From: Hyphodiscus hymeniophilus
Taxonomy: Eukaryota; Ascomycota; Leotiomycetes; Helotiales; Hyphodiscaceae
Reading direction: 5' to 3'
Length of the DNA stretch: 64,000 bases
Assembly: GCA_016508695.1 (NCBI GenBank)
Contig: VNKQ01000005.1
Coordinates: 62,001-126,000 of the forward strand
Position 1 is the stretch's first letter. Each line of letters starts with the position of its first letter. Shown in pieces: positions 12,601-23,127 of the stretch. Below the pieces are notes generated by a model, which made no database searches, had not been told where the DNA came from, and saw only the letters and a list, made by a program, of their open reading frames with translations. Position numbers and translations under genes: made by a program.

Positions 12601-13089
12601 CCGATGGCCATACTTCTCATGCAGCACTTTGCCCAGTGAAACGAACGGTTGAACATCGCCACGAGATCCTACAACATGGATAACAATGTTCATGACAGGA
12701 GGAGGAGACCCATCACTCTTTCCAATAAAAGTCTCCGGAAGAGCTTCAACTGATGGTGGAGGAGGTCCCTTGAGGTGTTCACGTAAAGTGGGAAGCACAT
12801 TGCCTGCGAGGCTTTGGGACTTTGACTTGATATGGATCTCAACACGTCCATCATCTGGAAGAGCACGTCAGCCTTTGAACAGTCCTTTGTTCATGATGGA
12901 ACACTTACCACCGACCTTGGCTTGGGTTTGAAAGTCTCCATCGCTACATTGGAGCTTACATAAACCTTTGGCATGGGCTTCCTCAATCTCGGGTAGGGTA
13001 TCGGCTCGTGAGATGCCAATATCAGGGGCGGGGAGGTCTTCGAGGCTCAGTCCGAAGTCAAGTCCGGCCGAATTATCAGCTTGAGACAT
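9623..13089 (-). CDS. Sterol 3-beta-glucosyltransferase-like UDP-glycosyltransferase with Vps13/Atg2-like tail
   Basis: GT1/GT28-type glycosyltransferase, most like fungal UDP-glucose:sterol glucosyltransferases. It would transfer glucose from UDP-glucose to a sterol or another lipid at a membrane. Exons in transcription order: 13089-12909, 12854-11978, 11922-11543, 11482-11095, 11046-10250 and 10200-9623. Phases match throughout and total 1066 residues. Seen: the N-terminal VGSRGDVQPFVSLG motif, then the sugar-nucleotide motif with HHGGAGTTAAG, GRPTVVVPFFGDQPFWG and ARAGAGP. No GRAM or PH domain is visible, unlike Atg26. After about residue 600 there is a Ser-rich linker, then a segment with GISGLVTQPFNGAKKNG and GFLEGIGKGVSGLV that resembles the glycine/proline-patterned C-terminal region of Vps13 and Atg2. 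A His-rich, probably disordered tail follows. Substrate specificity is inferred from the family only. Confidence 0.9.
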
Positions 13090-14330
13090 CACGAGACAGC
13101 GGTGGAGATACCACGAAGTTAATGAGCTGCGAAAATAACTAAGCCAAAGTGCAGCTCTACTTTCTGATAAGGTCTACACGGATTACGTAGGTCCACGTTC
13201 GCCTTATATGTTTTGTTGCGTATGTGAAGGCGGGTATGCCCTATGACAGGGCACACACGATCGCCGCATCGAGACAAAGACTGCGGAATGTGCTGTTTTG
13301 ATTAGGGGTTTGATTAGCCATCGCAGCTGGCAGTGGATCACACATCACACTATCTCTGCGCCCTAATCGGCAGCAAACAGCTCTTCGACCTCTATTAGAA
13401 TTTCTCGACTGGAGTTTGGTAACTGAGAACCGTGCACGATGTGCATGATCGCAGTTGAGGGAGACGGTGATATGCAGGTGAGAACTAAAATCTGGAACAT
13501 CTGGATTCTGGACACAGACAGTCAGCGTCTTGCAGGGCTGAGGTGTCAGCAATGGCTTTGATGACTGGCCCGGGTGAAGTGGAATCAGTGGACCACTGCC
13601 ACTCGACCAGTGAACATTCCCCACAACGAGGGAGATCGGGGTCGGGTTGCGACCGGGTTAATCAAGAATCAAGACACTAATAAAGGCCCTGCCATACTTG
13701 ATCTGCAGGCTCCGTATAGTTCCCTGGATGGTGTAGAGTACTTTCCGTACATCCTTCCACTAGGTCCTTCCATCCACCACCTTTGACGCCAGACTATGGA
13801 GTCAAGGACCAGAATGGCCCAGCGAATTGCCACTTGACGGCAGTAGAAAGGTAACAAAGCGCCACTTCGCGGTACTTGGTATTGCTTAACGAAGAAAAGT
13901 AGTGTACAATAGATGAATGCAAGAGGATTGATTATGCGCCATTGAGTGATTACTTAACCACCGCATTTTGCAAAGGGCGAAAGACCGACACATCCTGGTG
14001 ATCCGATTTGATTGCAGTCCCCGTATGCGCGACCCGGGAGTTCCTTATTCTCAGTCTCCGTCTTGGTTGGTTGCTGAGTCGATGGGCGTATCTGGCGCAC
14101 AAACGCGGCGTAGCGCAACAGTATCGTGCTCCGGTATAAGCTAGTCCATCCGCCCACCCCAATCCCTAGAAAAACATCTCCAAACACAACAATAACCACC
14201 AGTGCAGTCTACATCCCACAATCCATCTAGTCCAGCTAGGCCTCTTCGAACTCCTTACGAGGTTTTCTCACAAGAAGCCTTACGAGGTTTTGGGATTCTC
14301 TGCTGTACATCTCAACCTGACGTCGCAACG
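13090..14330. other. Divergent intergenic promoter region
   Basis: These 1.24 kb separate two divergent genes and must hold both promoters. No gene is supported inside. In the leader of the plus-strand gene a 14-nt direct repeat, CCTTACGAGGTTTT, occurs at 14253-14266 and 14278-14291. Open frames here lack coding character. Confidence 0.6.
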
Positions 14331-15626
14331 ATGACCGACTCCACTCGTTCCCCGAGTCCAGGTGAAGTTGGTGAAGCTGGTGAAGCTGGACGTGCTCGCT
14401 CATCTACAGCTGTTAGCAAATCAACCAATGGAAGATCACGAGCAAGTACGTTGGCGGGGAAGGCCCAGGAGACATTCACGCAGTCTCGTCCGCCCGTCGG
14501 CATGTTTGCAGCTTTTGGCCAGAAGGGATCGAGTATCCCCACCATGGCCGACGTGCAAAAGGGCAACTTCAACAGCGATGGATGGTCTGGTCCGGGACAG
14601 AGAAGAAATAGTACCGCTCATCGCCATACTGATTGGCACGTTCTTCATCTTCACCATCAACGGAAAAACTCACTCGCCGTGGAGCCCAAGAAGGCGCCAA
14701 TTGTCGAGGTAGAGAAGACGGAGTCCCGGAAAACTAGTGGTGAGAATGATGGAATTGAAAGCTCGCGAGTTGCAGAGACTTCCTCCAATGTTATCACACC
14801 TCACGATCCGGCCCTTCCGTACGCAAACGGATATCAGTTTCCTCCAAAGCACACGAAATGGTACTCCACCAAGGTCTTCCTCATTGCTTTCTGGAAGTTC
14901 TTCATCACTCCCTCCGGCTTCCTCATCACTATCTACGGATTGAATGTCGTAGCATGGGGTGGAATGCTGTTCCTCATCCTATGTCACGCGACCCCGGCAA
15001 TGGGTCACCCTTCATACAACGACGACTACAGTGGTGCAAAAATCTGGCTCGAGATCGACTCGCAAATCCTCACCGCTTTGTTCTGCGTCACCGCGTTCGG
15101 ACTCATTCCATGGCGATTCCGCGATCTCTACTACCTACTTCAATGGCGCTGGCGCAAGAACCCAGATGGGCTCCGCCGGCTGGCTGGTATCCATCGCGGT
15201 TGGTTTCGTCTTCAAGGATCTCAATCATTAAACGTCAATTATCACCCAGCGACGGATGGACTAGTAGCTGGCGTCGATGAATCTTCCCTCGCGATCCCAA
15301 TCGATCTTTCACCAGATGCACCGCTCACTGGCGAGCGGGCGCCCCCGACGGCGTACTGGAAACTCGACCTGGTGATCTGGATGATGGTCGCCAATACGCT
15401 CCTACAGGCTATCCTCTGTGGTTTCATGTGGGGTGAGAATCGTTTCCATCGCCCTGGCTGGGTCACGGGACTGCTCATCTCGACCGGGTGTATCGTGGCA
15501 ATGGTTGGGGGATGGTACATGTTCAAGGAGGGCAAGGCAGTCAAGAAAATCGAAGGCGTACCCGTCAGTGCAGAAGACCAGGAGATCTTGAGGCAGATGA
15601 GGGAGAAGGAGGGAGAGTCTGTTTGA
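14331..15626 (+). CDS. DUF2985 family multi-spanning membrane protein
   Basis: Unknown function; a member of the fungal DUF2985 membrane family. A single exon encodes 431 residues. The start is the first in-frame ATG (14331), as the longer frame upstream has no ATG. The N-terminal 200 residues are Ser/Gly/Lys-rich and probably cytosolic, with a tandem G-E-A repeat at about residues 12-22. The membrane core follows: FWKFFITPSGFLITIYGLN and WGGMLFLILCHATPAM form two helices around the family motif, DSQILTALFCVTAFGLIPWR is the hallmark block, and two more helices lie at the C-terminal end (WMMVANTLLQAILCGFMWG and the LLISTGCIVAMVGGWYMF stretch). A short charged tail ends at TGA. The family name is recognised from these blocks; no reaction can be assigned. 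Confidence 0.85.
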   Translation: MTDSTRSPSPGEVGEAGEAGRARSSTAVSKSTNGRSRASTLAGKAQETFTQSRPPVGMFAAFGQKGSSIPTMADVQKGNFNSDGWSGPGQRRNSTAHRHTDWHVLHLHHQRKNSLAVEPKKAPIVEVEKTESRKTSGENDGIESSRVAETSSNVITPHDPALPYANGYQFPPKHTKWYSTKVFLIAFWKFFITPSGFLITIYGLNVVAWGGMLFLILCHATPAMGHPSYNDDYSGAKIWLEIDSQILTALFCVTAFGLIPWRFRDLYYLLQWRWRKNPDGLRRLAGIHRGWFRLQGSQSLNVNYHPATDGLVAGVDESSLAIPIDLSPDAPLTGERAPPTAYWKLDLVIWMMVANTLLQAILCGFMWGENRFHRPGWVTGLLISTGCIVAMVGGWYMFKEGKAVKKIEGVPVSAEDQEILRQMREKEGESV

Positions 15627-17144
15627 GAGGGCTTGGAGCGGGACGATCGACTGAAGCTCAGTAGAAAAAAGCGCTCTCCTAGAGTTCAGCATTTGGTTTT
15701 CGAACGGCGTCATAGGAAGTGTAGTATGTCAGCTAAGTATGTCAGCTGCGATTCCGGAACTTTTGTAGATACAAATTACAGCGGGAGCATTGGAGTTCTG
15801 GCATATCATTTAATTCGACCTCCGATGTCTTAATTCAATTTCACGTTTCCCAGCTACCGTTTTCTCTTTCATATTTTACTCCGATGCCAATTCTCTTTCC
15901 TCCATACTTTACTCTCAAGTCTTGCGACTATCACTTCGAGCGCGCCTCCATGACATATCCCACCCGCCAAATTCACATGCATGCCACCGCAATTCCCAAT
16001 CAAGAGATACGACCCTGCGCATGCCACTGGGACTTCTCTCTATACGGCACGGACCACACCGTATAATGGCTTTACTCCCAGCAACCCCGGCCCTTTGTTA
16101 ATGGTCCCTGCCATCGTGGCTGAAATGGTGTCGCATCGGCCGAAAGCATCACAGATATTCCTCCCTTTAGCAAACGCTTTTCCGCATCTAGGAACTAACT
16201 GCCCCTTTAGGCTTACGGCGACGTGGCGCGGTTTGGTGCGAGCTTATTTGCGGAGTAGGTGAGCGTCGGCGTTATGGGAGGAAGTGCATACTGTACCCGA
16301 GATGCATATGGACTTTGGAGGTATGTGTGGACGCATGTACCGATGCGTTTCCACACGAGAAAGTCGATGGAGGGCATTGCGAGATGGCTGATTCTAAGTC
16401 TAGAAAAAATTAGAGAGTGGGAGTCATCTCTCCGTACATTATGACGATCCGTCCTTCCGCGAGTATTCAGGAAGAACAGTAGGATTAGGGGTTGAGGGAG
16501 GATTGGAGCTGATCCGGGTACCCGGATTCTGCTTGTTGGACCTCGCTTTGATGCTTTATCATCAAACTGGAATTATTATGGAAGTGCTGGGCCGCTTTCA
16601 TGTGTCGATGAGTTGCCAGCTATATGCCAAGCTCGGTTTGAGAACTTCTTGCTACGAATGAACATCGACGTTTGCCAATCCAAGCCGAATTTGACACGGG
16701 GATGCGAATACTGCATTCTGCGATAGAGCATATGCTCAGAATCCCCTTCCCTTACTTCCTGGTCTTTGAGCGGTGGATTCTTGATTTCAACTCAATTTCT
16801 TGTGGCGCGCTATTCCGTTACCCTGCGTGCATTCAATGGAACTTTACCCTTAGATTTTCAAGCTGTAGTGAATACTCTGAAGCTTTGCTTTTGGCACAAA
16901 GTGGATTTGTATCCATGGATTGCAGTATAAAACAACTGGATTCTACTTGCTTGACATGCCACACCTTGGTGAAGAAGTGCTTCCCAAAGAAGAAATGGTC
17001 TGTGTTGAAGCCGCGGCACAGTGGTTGACGTACGTGTACGTAAGTTGGTGATATCCCAGAAAGACTTCAAACAGTGTCCAACCACCTGGGAACTACATAC
17101 AGCAGCATGGTGTTAGCATATGAGACCTAGATGTTATTTGTTGA

Positions 17145-17176
<32 letters not shown>

Positions 17177-17449
17177 TGTTGGATGTCGATTGTGCAGACC
17201 TGGGCAGGGCATCATTCTGTGCGAACAAGACCAAAATAAAGGACAGCCTGCCAAGGCTCCTAGGGGACTGGCGGACTTCCTCTCCCTCGAAATACAGGTA
17301 GTCTATGTTAAAGTCAAACCAGACTGTGTTTGGGATATTGAATATTTTGCGATAAGATTATTAGTTCAAAGAACTCTTACTCATAGGATATATATCAAGT
17401 ATAACTACTATCAAGAATAAAAGTCATCCATGAAGCTTCTTGCAGAGAC
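15627..17449. other. Gene-poor region with TTGTCG tandem repeat
   Basis: No gene is supported in these 1.8 kb. Five perfect copies of TTGTCG lie at 17145-17174. Several open frames of 60 to 120 codons exist but begin at non-ATG codons or lack any family resemblance. The region merges downstream into apparent gene relics, so it may contain older decayed sequence that I cannot recognise. Confidence 0.5.
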
Positions 17450-17530
17450 CGCCTAGTCAAAGTCGATATCGGCGTAGACAATCCCCTCTTCTGCAGCACA
17501 GTCATTCAGTTCCTCACCTTCTTATACTTA
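17450..17530 (-). pseudogene. Possible nitrilase/cyanide-hydratase C-terminal relic
   Basis: On the minus strand, between about 17526 and 17454, one frame reads EELNDCAAEEGIVYADIDFD followed by a stop. The EGIVYADID string is typical of the C-terminal strand of fungal nitrilases and cyanide hydratases. Upstream sequence (17530-17750) has fragments with hydrophobic character but no continuous nitrilase frame, and the catalytic Cys region was not found. I read this as the tail of a decayed gene. The match is only about 12 residues, so chance resemblance is possible. Confidence 0.3.
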
Positions 17531-17784
17531 GGTAGAGGAATATCTCCACACCTTACAGAACACACACCAAGCAGACCATACTCTCGATTTTGACATGGTC
17601 CAGAGACTAATTTCCTGAAGTGGGATCCACATGCGGTTCTTTACCAGCACTATTGTCCCTAGGTAATAGGGGAATTGAAACAAGGCAATAAATCCTTTCT
17701 GAATTATGTATGGACCGGCTTCCATTAGATAGAGTGGTTGCGTTGCCAAGACCCAAAATGCTAATTCACTCTCAAAGGTGAAGC

Positions 17785-17856
17785 TTCTTAGCCAAGGATT
17801 TGTGACTGCAATTTACGATATCGGATGCCTCGTTGGCGCCATCTTCATTCATGGGA
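17785..17856 (+). pseudogene. Possible sugar-transporter (MFS) relic
   Basis: The plus-strand frame here reads LSQGFVTAIYDIGCLVGAIF. This closely resembles the second transmembrane segment of fungal hexose/quinate-type MFS transporters, where QGxVTAIYDIGCxxGA is characteristic. Neither the upstream helix nor the downstream GRR/K loop can be found in any frame nearby, so only a fragment remains. It lies within 300 bases of the nitrilase-like relic. Confidence 0.35.
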
Positions 17857-18882
17857 GTTCGAGCAGTTTGGCTACTTCTTCTGCAACGAACCAGACCAGT
17901 GAGAGCTGTCGGAGGACATCGCTGGTTAGACGCGGGTGAGATTTCTTACGACGAACTCGAACTCCTGGACCTGATTGTTAATTGTCAATTGTCGAGACTT
18001 GTTTCGAGCTTTGCAATAAGCAGCTATGTAGTAGTCAAATAGCCTGAGTTTGAGACAACTTGCACAGCATTGTACTTTTATTTCTTTTCTTGGAATGTAA
18101 ACCTTTGTAACGTCGTCCTCACAAGCATTGAAAATCAATACAGGGAATACAAAGCGTTGTATAATATCACACCTTGGTTGAAGTTGAAAAAGCACACAAC
18201 CGAGTCAAATTTTGTCTTGAAGACTTTGGTGTGAGGAGTTGGTTGATCGGGTATCGACGCATACCTTGGATACGCTACCAACCAGCCTTTGGCACGGAGA
18301 ATTGATTGAGAAGTGATCGGCAATTTGCATTAGGAACAGAAATGAACAATGTCATTTTGGACAACAAACGCAACAGAGCCAGACAAATGTCTCGTGCCAG
18401 TAAAGCGAGCCATGAGCACTTCCTGCGTCGTAGGATTGACTCAACTAATTGCTAGCTGGCGTGAGGGATAAACACAAAGATCATAAAAAGCCGAGAGGTA
18501 GTCACTCCATAAACGCGGGCAGACGGAGCCTCGTCTGCGAGATCACCTCCGTACAAGCTCGAAGCGAAATAAATCACTGTACCTCAGAACACCTGACGGG
18601 AGAGCAAGCCTATAAGGCAGAATATTGCCGAATAAGTCGAAGGGATTCAGGCCAAGGGAAAATTCCCGCCAGTCATACATCAGAGTATCTTCTGATTGTT
18701 GCAGACGAGGCTGAGGTGGCACAATGCGGGGTAACCGACTGGCTTTGTCTTACTTCAGCGCCGCCAGATGATATGAAGTACCCCGCGTTTAAGAATAACA
18801 AGTACTTGTATCTTCTCACCAAGGAAGCTGAGAAAACCAAAAGTCACATAGTGAAATAGTAGAAAATACTCGAAGTATCAGA
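17857..18882. other. Upstream region of the broken SDR gene
   Basis: No gene is supported in these 1.0 kb. An open plus-strand frame of about 130 codons runs from about 18449 to 18859 but starts without ATG and matches no family known to me. The last 200 bases before 18883 are the likely SDR promoter and leader. Confidence 0.5.
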
Positions 18883-19877
18883 ATGGCCCCCCGTCTATCG
18901 GGCCGCGTCGCCATCGTCACGGGAGCAAGCTCTGGCATCGGTAGAGCAATTGCTTTGGCCTACGCTGCAGAGGGAGCTTCGGTCATGTGCTCTGATCTTC
19001 AACCCAACTCACGAGAAGAAAAGATCAAGGCAACTCATGAGCTGATCCTCGAGCAGGGCGGGAAGGCAAGTTTTCTAAAGACTGATGTCACAGACGAAGC
19101 CCAGGTGGAAGCTGTTGTCTCCGTGACCGTCAAGAGATTCGGTCGACTGGATATGCAAGCTTTTAAGATTTGGACAGAAATCAACACTAGCTGATAATGA
19201 ACAGAATGGTCAACAACGCGGGAACATGTCCTGAGATCTTTGCTATCGCTACCCAACCAGGTGGGAAACGTGCACACGAGATCTCAATGAATATGTTTGA
19301 TATGACGATGAAAACCAACACACGCGGCGTATTCCTGGGTTGCAAGTACGCACTTGCGCAATTTCTGGCTCAAGATCCATTACCTCGCAACAGTAGAGGG
19401 GACGAAACTCGTGGCTGGATCGTCAACGTAGCCAGTCTAGCAGGGCCTCGTTGCATTTGCAGGAGCACCGAGCTACACCATGAGTAAACACGCAGTGGTG
19501 GGTTTGACGAAGGAAATCGGTGTGGATTATGCCAAAGACAGGATTCACTGCAATGCTCTTTGTCCAAGTTGTAAGTCGCCGCGATCTGCCACAGCCCACA
19601 ACCGTTGCCTTGTTTTGGCGAACGCATATGAATCGGTATGAGCATTCGGCTGATTACAGAAACAGTCATCGATACGCCATTGATAGCTCCCATTGTAAGA
19701 GATGCAAAAAATCCGGTTGCTGTAGGAACCACGCAAGCTTTGAATGCAGCTCACCCATGGGGTAACTTGGGACAAACGGAGGATGTAGCGAGAGCGGCAG
19801 TCTTTTTAGTCGGCGAGGACTCTCAGTGGATAACTGCCCAGCCCTTGGTAATCGATGGAGGATACATGGCACAGTAG
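18883..19877 (+). pseudogene. Short-chain dehydrogenase/reductase with a single-base frameshift
   Basis: A classical SDR of about 280 residues if the frame were continuous. Seen: TGASSGIGRAIALAYAAEGA (NAD(P)-binding TGxxxGxG), FGRLD then MVNNAG, VNVASLAG, YTMSKHAVVGLTKEIG with the YxxxK active-site pair, and a C-terminal VIDGGYMAQ. Segments: 18883-19154, 19205-19570 and 19666-19877. The first intron (19155-19204) has a GC donor rather than GT; splicing there gives GRLDIMVNNAG. The second (19571-19665) is GT-AG and gives NALCPSFIDTPL. In the middle segment the frame slips by one at the GGG run 19443-19445: upstream reads VASLAG, while the natural continuation LVAFAGAPSYTMSK is in another frame. 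This is a real mutation or an assembly error. The substrate is unknown. Confidence 0.75.
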
Positions 19878-20327
19878 CTCATGTAAATCCTTTCAACGTG
19901 TATTGCTTTATGTCCAGCGCATATGGGTCTCAATTTCAGGAAATGGGAGGAACGGTGACATGGCTGATAGCTTAAGTCAGTCTTGCGCTGGCCCTGACAT
20001 GTGCGGACTTTGTGTAGGGTGTCCAGGTTTCGATTTCTCAAAATCTGTAACGATCTTTGACGAAAGGATACCTGCATGGCCCTGGCCAATTATGAAACAT
20101 TCTTTTTGTTTGCAATCAGCCTTGGCCTGCACCGAGCTATATTTTGGAAAGTTGGAATCAAACATGCATACATGCATTGGAAGCCGCAGCTTTCTTTGTA
20201 GATTTGAAACGACTGTCTTCATCTCGTATTACATTACTTCATTGCCGTCCTTCAAAGATTCTTTTGCCAACCAAGCCCGTGTGGTACTCTCCAAAAAGCG
20301 CCCAAAAAAATATTCAAGACGGCAGCC
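19878..20327. other. Intergenic between SDR and small conserved-looking gene
   Basis: 450 bases. An open frame overlaps most of it on the plus strand but gives no recognisable protein. Upstream exons of the next gene could lie here; I could not identify them with confidence. Confidence 0.4.
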
Positions 20328-20809
20328 ATGGCGAGGAGAGGAAGACGAGATATTGTAGCCGAATTCGAACGATACTTCGGAAACGAGACCAATCTAGCCA
20401 ATTGGCAGAGGCTGTGTCATGATGTTGGCATCGCGGAACAACTGCGCAGTATCAATCAGTGTAGAAAGGTATGAACATGAACGAAATAACATTCGTGCGA
20501 ATGCTGATTACTACCATAGGCACTTAAAGGCGTCTGGGTCAACATATATGATCTTCTGTAAGTGTTGGAAGATGAGAAATCCAAATTCGTGTCTGACTAA
20601 AGTCCATGGACGATCTCCGAGATCGACACTTCCGAAATCATATATCGCTGACTTTTCCGTCGACTAGAGACGCCATTGCAACAGGTACCACGCCTCGTCG
20701 GTTCTCAAGCCAAGGAGCACTTGCCAAATACACGATCGAACACCGGAAGATATATCCTAGACGCCAAGCCTGTGGCCCAGTGAAGGCGCTGCTTGCACAC
20801 ATCTTCTGA
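20328..20809 (+). CDS. Small fungal hypothetical protein (possibly only the C-terminal part of a gene)
   Basis: Function not recognised. A three-exon model (20328-20468, 20520-20557, 20668-20809) gives 106 residues with matching phases. The intron ends are GT-AG. Exon 1 encodes VAEFERYFGNETNLANWQRL and CHDVGIAEQLRSINQCRKAL, exon 2 continues KGVWVNIYDLL, and exon 3 ends PVKALLAHIF. This layout (an xFxxYFG helix, a W-Q-xLCxxVG segment, then SxxQCKKAL, VNIxDLxD and a final LLxHIF) matches a recurrent family of uncharacterised fungal proteins that I know only as hypothetical. Members often have an extra N-terminal domain, so the start at ATG 20328 may be too short; the frame stays open upstream. 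It stands between the broken SDR and the AKR. Confidence 0.5.
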
Positions 20810-21105
20810 TAAGTATTGGCGGTATGGAGACTGATCAGTGGGCTTGGATGGCTGGTATCTCAAGGAACTGAATCTTCATCAGGTGGAATTTAGGTAGAAA
20901 TAGGCCTATTGAGAGACCAATGTCATGATGGTTGACAAAGCGACACCGAAGATTCCTTCTGTGCCACTGTGAAATTTTTCAAACACTCCTCAACTTTGAA
21001 GAGGACTGAAATGAACGTGACTTTATTCCCTTCATCTTTAGAGCAAAATATTGCATAAACTCCTGATTGCTACCCTAGACAATCCTGAACCTCTGAGCCA
21101 ATCCC

Positions 21106-22372
21106 TTATGTCCCATGTGGTGCAATCGGTTTTGGACCCTCCACATATTGGAAATGCCCACCAACGGCATTCATCCATGAGCTCGAGGCGTCTTTGCCCA
21201 AGAAATTACCAGGGAATCCAATGTCAAATGGTATCGCGTCCTCAATCGCTTTCACATCATCATCGCTCAACACCAAGCTCAAAGCTTCAATATTGCCTTT
21301 CAAATGCTCGACCTTCCTGCCCCCAACAACCGGGAAGACGTAAGGGGTCTTTTGCATCACGTAAGCCAACGCGACACTCGTAATAAGCGAGTCCTTGTCC
21401 TTCGCAATCTTCTCCAGAACAACTGTGACCTTGGCAGCTGCTTCTGAGGGAGCAATTCGGGGGACTCTTCCTTCGCCAAGAGCTCGTTGGGATGGGGACT
21501 TGAAGTCTCCAGCACCTAGAGCCCCCCATGGAGCCAAGCCCCTGCCTTCTGAGATGGCCATGGGGATAATATCGCGCTCGAAGTCACGGGCCGCAGCTGA
21601 CCACTTGCCTTGGTAGACCGAGAACTGCCTCAGTCCGTGGTCCCTCGCGTACTGATTTGCTTTGGCAACGTACCAGGCGGGTGTATCAGAGGCACCGAGA
21701 TAAAGCACCTTCCCAGCATTGACTACGACGTTGAGTGATTGCATGAGCTCCGGGATAGACGTGACGTGGTCGTACCAGTGAACGTAGAGCTCGTGTCCTG
21801 TTAGCTTTCGAATTCAAGAACCTCGATGGGCGGATGAACATACCAAGTCAACATAAGACGTCTGCAAATTATTTAAACTCCACTGAAGAGAAGTATGCAG
21901 ACTCTTAGTGCCATTGCCGCCAGTATTTGCAATGTTCTCTGTGTCGCCGAAGCTGGTACGATAGGGTGTCGTAAACTTAGTAGCAACAACCATCTGGTCT
22001 CTCACACCGCGCTTTTTCATCCAGTCTCCAATCCACTTTTCGGACTCTCCTTTCTGGTAATTATTTGCGCTATCACCGTCAGATGCGATTGCGAGAGACG
22101 GAGCAACTACTCACGTGTCAATGAAGTTGCCCCCATTCTCATAGAAGAGATCGAGCATTTCTTCCGCCGTCTCTTTTGTACATTCACCCATGAAATCTTT
22201 CCTACGACTCCATCAGCGCCAATTGATTGTAGCGGTTGGGACAAGCCCACCAGGATTCGCCGAAGTTCATCGCACCCAGACAGAGAGGGCTAACTCTGAC
22301 TGCAGCAGTCGGACTAAGCATACGATGGTATCCAAGTCCATTCTTCGGTTTTGGTGGTAGTGTAAAAGACAT
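21106..22372 (-). CDS. Aldo-keto reductase (aryl-alcohol dehydrogenase / AKR9-like)
   Basis: NADPH-dependent aldo-keto reductase of the fungal aryl-alcohol dehydrogenase or norsolorinic-acid-reductase type. Exons in transcription order: 22372-22251, 22201-22115, 22069-21844 and 21789-21106, giving 372 residues. The first exon starts MSFTLPPKPK and reaches SPLCLGAMNFGESW. The AKR tetrad is visible: D69 (NFIDTANNYQ), Y74, K101 (VVATKF) and H149 (LYVHWYDH). The substrate-loop GASDTPAWYVAKANQYA and cofactor-side APWGALGAG are typical. Introns are 49, 45 and 54 nt. The last uses the AG at 21791-21790, skipping an AG that lies too close to the CTAAC branch site. The family includes mycotoxin-pathway reductases and yeast AAD proteins; the substrate here is unknown. 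It is intact, unlike the neighbouring SDR. Confidence 0.9.
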
Positions 22373-23127
22373 GATACGTAAATATGGCGAGGATCCGTAC
22401 TGTCATGAACATTCTTTCGAGGGAGCAAAGGATCCTTATATAATTTTGCTTCTGCTTAGCGGTTTTTGAGTGCAAACTCATTCAATAATGCCTCGGGGGC
22501 CGTCATCATACAGTTCATCTGGCTTGTCATGTAAAGAAACGCAGGTTTGATGCGGAGCCTCGTGATAGTCGGACTTAGAGCTTGTATCTCCTAGGTTGTG
22601 CGTCTAGGACCTTTCATTGAGACACAAGGGGGCCAATCAGCTGCAGGCTCTAACACATTCCGCGATGCACCAGATTTTGAGGGAGCGGACTTACCATGCG
22701 GGTTGATGTCTGAGGCATCACTGCATCAGACGTATGGGCCAGGTCAAATACCGGGGCCGAACGAAGAAGTCGCTCAGCTAACAAGATGCTGTCTGGTATT
22801 GACCTACTTGTTCTGTTGATTGGGACTGAGAAAGTTCGTAGTAGGTGATCCACTAGAAAAGTGATGGCCGTAGAGCGGTGATCAAAGCCTTTCAGTGTCA
22901 TTTGGAAAATCACTATTGATCGTGGAACATGAAGAAAAGCCGGGAATGCTTTGCCGTAATGAACCTTTCATTTGACAAGCCACCAAAACTTGGGTGAGAA
23001 AGCAATCGGAAAGTATTAGGTCTAGCTTTCGGGTGAGATAAAAGATCCACTGTAATACCAAAATTGCAGTACTTCGATAAAGAGTGTTTGTAGGATGGCA
23101 AACAGTACGCCGTAGCACACTATCCTG
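22373..23127. other. AKR upstream region
   Basis: 755 bases upstream of the minus-strand AKR, expected to hold its promoter. Only short, unrecognisable open frames occur. No repeat or RNA gene was seen. Confidence 0.5.

Noticed and set aside
18449..18859. 136-codon plus-strand open frame before the SDR
   Set aside because: It begins at TTG, is compositionally random and overlaps the expected SDR promoter.
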